A stretch of DNA of 11,373 bases from positions 1-11,373 of the forward strand of contig CANGHM010000003.1 in the NCBI GenBank assembly GCA_947453775.1, written 5' to 3'. This document shows, piece after piece, positions 10,601-11,373 of the stretch. This DNA comes from Rickettsiales bacterium. GTDB taxonomy: Bacteria; Pseudomonadota; Alphaproteobacteria; Rickettsiales; Rickettsiaceae. Position 1 is the first letter of the stretch. Each line of letters begins with the position of its first letter. The notes under the pieces are model-generated. The model was not told where the DNA came from. It saw only the letters and a list, made by a program, of their open reading frames with translations, and did not search any database. Made by a program: the position numbers and the translations under genes.

Positions 10601-10874
10601 CTTTGAGTGGTTCTGTCAGAATCATCAAAAATATTTTGAACCAGCAGAAATAGAGGGTACGGTAGATCTAACTTCACAAGAAGATGAAGTTGAATTCACA
10701 ATGCAAATCATTTCTCAAAAACCTGCTGCAAAGCAAGAAGTTACGATAGAGCAATCATCCAAAGAGTATGGCACGGAGCAAGGAGTTACGATAGATGAAG
10801 CTTCATATGGCACTTCCCAAGATTATTCTGTGGATTGCGCCAAATCGGAGTATGGTGATTTTCAATTTGCTTAG
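7662..10874 (+). CDS. large helical-repeat protein with RAP-like C-terminus, function unknown
   Basis: I know no named homologue of this 1070-residue protein. It has no signal peptide or membrane segment. Residues 7-48 are two tandem copies of a 21-residue unit (EKF-x-DTFAEVI core). Residues from about 60 to 900 look almost entirely helical, with degenerate helix-pair units of about 40-45 residues. Examples begin near 132 (ELRSIIISIELIG), 181 (FVGLLCHLHIFAQ), 277 (LLQLLSELANTL), 319 (EELADSLYYISIVID), 485, 622 (LVDLIHFLAQVSM), 691 (AKILRSIGQLSS), 739 (AQSIIYSIRQLAQT) and 813. Residues 936-992 (AYVDIFICEKNHIIQIARP ... LLQYILEKIGYTFEWF) resemble a diverged RAP domain. The tail (993-1070) is acidic with YG-x-x-Q repeats. 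Helical repeats plus RAP suggest an OPR/FASTK-like RNA-binding protein or a secreted effector; this is inference. It is divergent from murD. The ATG at 7662 has only a weak purine stretch (GAAAG) before it. Confidence 0.8.
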   Translation: MKSKAQPLIITEKFNDTFAEVIHQANEPLISKEKFSDTFAEVIYETDEIENLTVSQIVRDLSQYISCTINVISDKSYLASEKIRLGHPADLVAFSKFFVQKEIVTHIDKFNPLCNVWYETSLRQIELFSLKELRSIIISIELIGIYTDLTKINKCFRKFILKAANYIIHQTDVPEHELPEFVGLLCHLHIFAQNIRPSFVQDNSMQFLLCYAGPVAKKVLTSFNIENIISVFSDINRLTDILGQDNITDKFQSIFGNMQIFYINETNDYAGLNKIMLLQLLSELANTLKQDSFYTTAALRMMQQLSHDLIKQIDYYGAEELADSLYYISIVIDHTDPKAVKKIVDLDLIALMDYSVDQMDAVSSAIHVVQIFSEYISIIPKNSFSTIDNYQPVHFYRSLKGINALYSHQVINFKSPETINFFTAWQNLFYLKIARFKIVDALNMMLEINKATKILKDDPIIDLASSYLYLVNQATLKIPDATINDLIDLISYVYKVSSSLNLSLEDQWHLPLYQAWQSQILVQMNCFTLKNFEDSIISVTKLTTNHNSQSIATYFYQFFNTWPTSVLESKKINYINSSLILDKLSTLFETDIIDLRRQIEWHYFLEQFQENIMQQMKKFNFLKLVDLIHFLAQVSMKMQQQDFDFDKLIDSLHSTKSVILALKNNSIKEELIIALPIFQSFQKESKNNINHHICAKILRSIGQLSSYTIPGNIKFVFEDLIKQGIDERINKHIALTIHEAQSIIYSIRQLAQTHDSDWIKTNLTHTLKQSMSVITSFYTLVSSKDNNSDGNLSISFADVFKEHQDSNDHISIHHIKYLSDCIYNMTLINMLGLEQIMIFESLGKIFDYMKEINLLKYHLDATQMHQILLCDRYWDYLFIPSLLSDEQKIFCTTIPPRPLSSCDQTSLTIIQQIQNYYLDYENLKVRTNMWIGEIGAYVDIFICEKNHIIQIARPQNYQLGGELSQASKLLQYILEKIGYTFEWFCQNHQKYFEPAEIEGTVDLTSQEDEVEFTMQIISQKPAAKQEVTIEQSSKEYGTEQGVTIDEASYGTSQDYSVDCAKSEYGDFQFA
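7680..7805 (+). repeat. tandem duplication of 63 bp (21 codons) at the start of the large gene
   Basis: Two in-frame 63-bp copies (7680-7742 and 7743-7805) differ at about 14 positions. They encode P-L-I-x-x-EKF-x-DTFAEVI followed by five variable residues and E. Differences in the DTFAEVI core are mostly silent, suggesting selection on the peptide. The tandem copies could be docking peptides or part of a targeting region. Confidence 0.85.
10740..10865 (+). repeat. C-terminal tail repeats with three YG-x-x-Q motifs
   Basis: Residues 1027-1041 and 1042-1056 are imperfect copies beginning VTIEQSS and VTIDEAS, with GTTACGATAGA shared at the DNA level at 10740 and 10785. Three motifs recur: KEYGTEQ (Tyr1036), ASYGTSQ (Tyr1049) and SEYGDFQ (Tyr1064), spaced 13 and 15 residues apart. 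The surrounding tail is acidic and probably disordered. Confidence 0.65.
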
Positions 10875-10895
10875 CCATGCTAATGATCATTTTTT
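10871..10895 (+). terminator. weak possible terminator after the large gene
   Basis: TTAGC and GCTAA (10871-10883) form a 5-bp stem with a CAT loop that includes the stop codon. Six T residues follow at 10890-10895 after a 6-nt gap. The stem is short and AT-rich, so it is only a weak candidate. The site lies in the 22-bp gap between convergent genes. Confidence 0.3.
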
Positions 10896-10896
10896 A

Positions 10897-11331
10897 TTAT
10901 TCAAAATCTATTTTGTCGAGAATTAAACATTGATTAGAGCCTGAAAGTTCGGTCTTTATGTCTTCCTCAGCAATACTATAGCGATACTCATCTGAATTGA
11001 TATAATAATATCTACTCACGCCAGATACTACTGAAGTAATAATAGCATAAAATAATTTTACTTGCCAAGTGCTCTGAGTAACATGATCATCTAGCATATG
11101 ATATTGATCAAGCGCCAAGCTAAAGATCTTGTTAGATATTGCGGTTAAGCTTTTATAAAGAGTATTTTTTTCACATTTTAGTAAAAAAATAGATAATGAA
11201 GTGACGTGAGTATCCAATAGCTCCATCAATGGCTTTTTAATTTGGACTTGATTCAACGACTGTAGCACAGGATTTCCAAAAAAAACAAAAAAACCCACTA
11301 AACCCAATGCAAAATATTGCCAAGATGGCAT
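10897..11331 (-). CDS. small membrane protein of unknown function, possibly longer than the window
   Basis: I do not recognise this protein. From the ATG at 11331 it has 144 residues. A hydrophobic segment lies near the start (about 7-23, FALGLVGFFVFF), a mixed helical region spans 30-88, a second moderately hydrophobic stretch lies at about 92-106 (VKLFYAIITSVVSGV), and the tail is acidic (110-144). One or two membrane passes seem likely. AAGG lies 5 nt before this ATG, a plausible Shine-Dalgarno site in a region where such sites are rare. However, the frame stays open for 14 more codons to the window edge, reading CADQNNDIDSIKGL before the Met, so the true start may lie outside and this may be the end of a larger protein. 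It converges on the large repeat-protein gene with 22 bp between them. Confidence 0.55.
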   Translation of the reverse strand: MPSWQYFALGLVGFFVFFGNPVLQSLNQVQIKKPLMELLDTHVTSLSIFLLKCEKNTLYKSLTAISNKIFSLALDQYHMLDDHVTQSTWQVKLFYAIITSVVSGVSRYYYINSDEYRYSIAEEDIKTELSGSNQCLILDKIDFE

Positions 11332-11373
11332 TAAGCCCTTAATTGAATCTATATCATTATTTTGATCTGCACA

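Noticed and set aside
10462..10653. Overlapping plus-strand frame inside the large gene
   Set aside because: It lies in another frame across the RAP-like block; no start signal and no recognisable protein.
10795..10874. Classical EPIYA phosphorylation motif or a nuclear localisation signal in the large protein's tail
   Set aside because: No EPIYA sequence and no basic cluster are present; only the YG-x-x-Q pattern is supported.

Overview
The window is AT-rich DNA (about one third G+C by eye) from what looks like an obligate intracellular alphaproteobacterium of the Rickettsiales, most likely in or near the Rickettsiaceae. This is inferred from the near-canonical Rickettsia-type N-terminus of methionine aminopeptidase at the left edge, the alphaproteobacterial forms of Rho, LDH-like malate dehydrogenase and MurD, the strong AT codon bias, the rarity of Shine-Dalgarno sites, and a large orphan repeat protein of the host-interaction kind. 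The lipid A and Kdo genes show that it makes LPS, and MurD shows that it makes at least some peptidoglycan. That argues against LPS-less relatives such as Orientia. Genus and species cannot be named from this window.

Layout. At the left edge the first 30 codons of map (minus strand) diverge from a plus-strand operon: a small membrane-anchored protein of unknown function, lpxB (lipid A disaccharide synthase) and kdsB (CMP-Kdo synthetase), the last two only 1 bp apart. kdsB ends inside the 3' end of mdh, giving a 27-bp convergent overlap. mdh (malate dehydrogenase) lies 17 bp downstream of rho (transcription terminator) on the minus strand. rho has its own near-consensus promoter with a palindrome over the -10 box. 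Further right, still on the minus strand, murD and an RluC/RluD-type pseudouridine synthase gene overlap by 4 bp (ATGA), read from a promoter in the 162-bp divergent region.

The accessory part is 7662-10874, a 1070-residue protein with no named homologue that I recognise. It has a 21-residue tandem duplication at the N-terminus, a long all-helical body with degenerate helix-pair units of about 40-45 residues, a C-terminal segment (about 936-992) that resembles a diverged RAP domain, and an acidic tail carrying three regularly spaced YG-x-x-Q motifs. The overall shape recalls the OPR/FASTK-RAP proteins that bind organellar RNA in eukaryotes, so an RNA-binding protein or secreted host-directed effector is the most interesting hypothesis here. 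A small membrane protein of unknown function (minus strand) converges on it at the right edge, and its reading frame stays open to the window end.

Together, the recognised genes are housekeeping: envelope biogenesis (lpxB, kdsB, murD), central carbon metabolism (mdh), RNA metabolism (rho, rluC) and protein maturation (map). I saw no tRNA, rRNA, insertion sequence or CRISPR array.
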